This document shows positions 63,743-64,000 of a stretch of 64,000 nt of DNA, one piece after another. The DNA comes from Abyssogena phaseoliformis symbiont OG214. GTDB lineage: Bacteria; Pseudomonadota; Gammaproteobacteria; PS1; Pseudothioglobaceae. The stretch covers positions 1,465,912-1,529,911 of the forward strand of contig NZ_AP012977.1 in assembly GCF_016592595.1 (NCBI RefSeq), read 5' to 3'. The notes beneath the pieces were generated by a model. The model ran no database searches. It was not told where the DNA came from and was given only the letters and a program-made list of their open reading frames with translations. How positions within the stretch are numbered: the first letter of the stretch is position 1; every line of letters starts with the position of its first letter. Both the position numbers and the translations under genes were made by a program.

Positions 63743-64000
63743 ATGAAGAAAATAATACCTATATTGTTGTTCGGTTCAACATTATCCTATGCTACTAATA
63801 TTGAAGCAACCATTAACAATATCAAACCTATCATAGGTCGACTATCAATTGCGCTTGACACTGAAGATACCTATGATAAAAACGACAAGTCAAATAGCAT
63901 TTTTAGTGCTAGAAAAAAGTATCGGCCTTGAGTCATAAAATTATCATTAATGGCGTTGAACCTGACACTTATGCCCTTTCTATATTTCACGATGAAGATA
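63743..64000 (+). pseudogene. Frameshifted DUF2141-type exported protein, runs off the right edge
   Basis: ATG 63743 after AAGGAGA starts a signal peptide (KKIIPILLFGSTLSYA) and NIEATINNIKPIIGRLSIAL. The frame stops at 63931. Another frame, entered near an A6 run at about 63912, continues SHKIIINGVEPDTYALSIFH and DED at the edge. The combination is typical of DUF2141 beta proteins (a GT-YA-x-x-FHDE motif). The lesion lies in a homopolymer, so a sequencing error is possible here. Function unknown; secreted or periplasmic. Confidence 0.65.

Overview
The window is AT-rich bacterial DNA with a gammaproteobacterial gene set: rpmH-rnpA-yidD-yidC, an atpIBEFHAGDC operon, dprA-smg-topA, ubiE-ubiJ-ubiB, accB-accC, rpsB-tsf. 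A sulfide:quinone oxidoreductase (sqr) diverges from the ATP synthase operon. Many genes are broken while core genes are intact. This fits a sulfur-oxidising (SUP05/Thioglobaceae-like) symbiont, for example of bivalves, in active genome reduction. The lineage is inferred from gene content and style; no rRNA is present to confirm it.

Layout: 0-3.3 kb, a minus-strand operon of two unrecognised small genes, trpF and trpB, ending in a dead membrane-bound LuxR-type regulator. 3.4-7.0 kb, a restriction-modification graveyard holding a DpnII-like endonuclease, a Dam-like methylase, a second DNA methylase with a small HTH gene, and an unknown companion, nearly all disrupted. 7.1-11 kb, intact topA, then smg and dprA, both broken. 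11-15.7 kb, plus-strand rpmH, rnpA, yidD, yidC, a TauD-like dioxygenase, ampD, kdsC and a minimal alkyltransferase. 15.7-22.5 kb, the complete ATP synthase operon on the minus strand. 22.6-24 kb, sqr with a near-consensus promoter. 24-27.2 kb, a relic, broken recN, nadK, grpE.

27.6-41 kb is the most unusual region. It is a long minus-strand operon in which every gene is disrupted. In transcription order it holds a PglL/Wzy-type O-oligosaccharyltransferase, a Wzz-like chain-length protein, a ~1,570-codon exported repeat protein ending in a Peptidase S74 (phage-tailspike-type) chaperone domain, a small protein, a type IVb-pilus-like secretin lipoprotein, PilO/PilP-like parts, coiled-coil and unknown proteins, and a lipoprotein with a formylglycine-generating-enzyme-like domain. 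Several neighbours overlap by an ATGA-type stop/start, so the set was probably co-expressed. It looks like an extinct surface-display or pilus system. A second, divergent pglL relic (40.8-42.1 kb) abuts it.

42.3-58 kb holds a broken thioredoxin-fold gene, dsbD with a duplicated N-terminal domain, and a run of intact housekeeping genes (aroQ, accB, accC, argC, erpA, citrate synthase, ubiE, ubiJ, ubiB, rplY, pth, ychF, gpmI, rpe). 58-61.3 kb holds dead ppsR and ppsA, so PEP synthase and its regulator were lost together. 61.6-63.5 kb is rpsB (with a C-terminal extension) and tsf. A frameshifted DUF2141 gene runs off the right edge.

Together the intact genes keep energy conservation (sulfide oxidation, ATP synthase), protein synthesis, and amino-acid, lipid and quinone synthesis. 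Losses concentrate in DNA uptake and repair (dprA, recN), restriction-modification, regulation, surface structures and gluconeogenic PEP synthesis. I saw no tRNA, rRNA, CRISPR array or intact insertion sequence.
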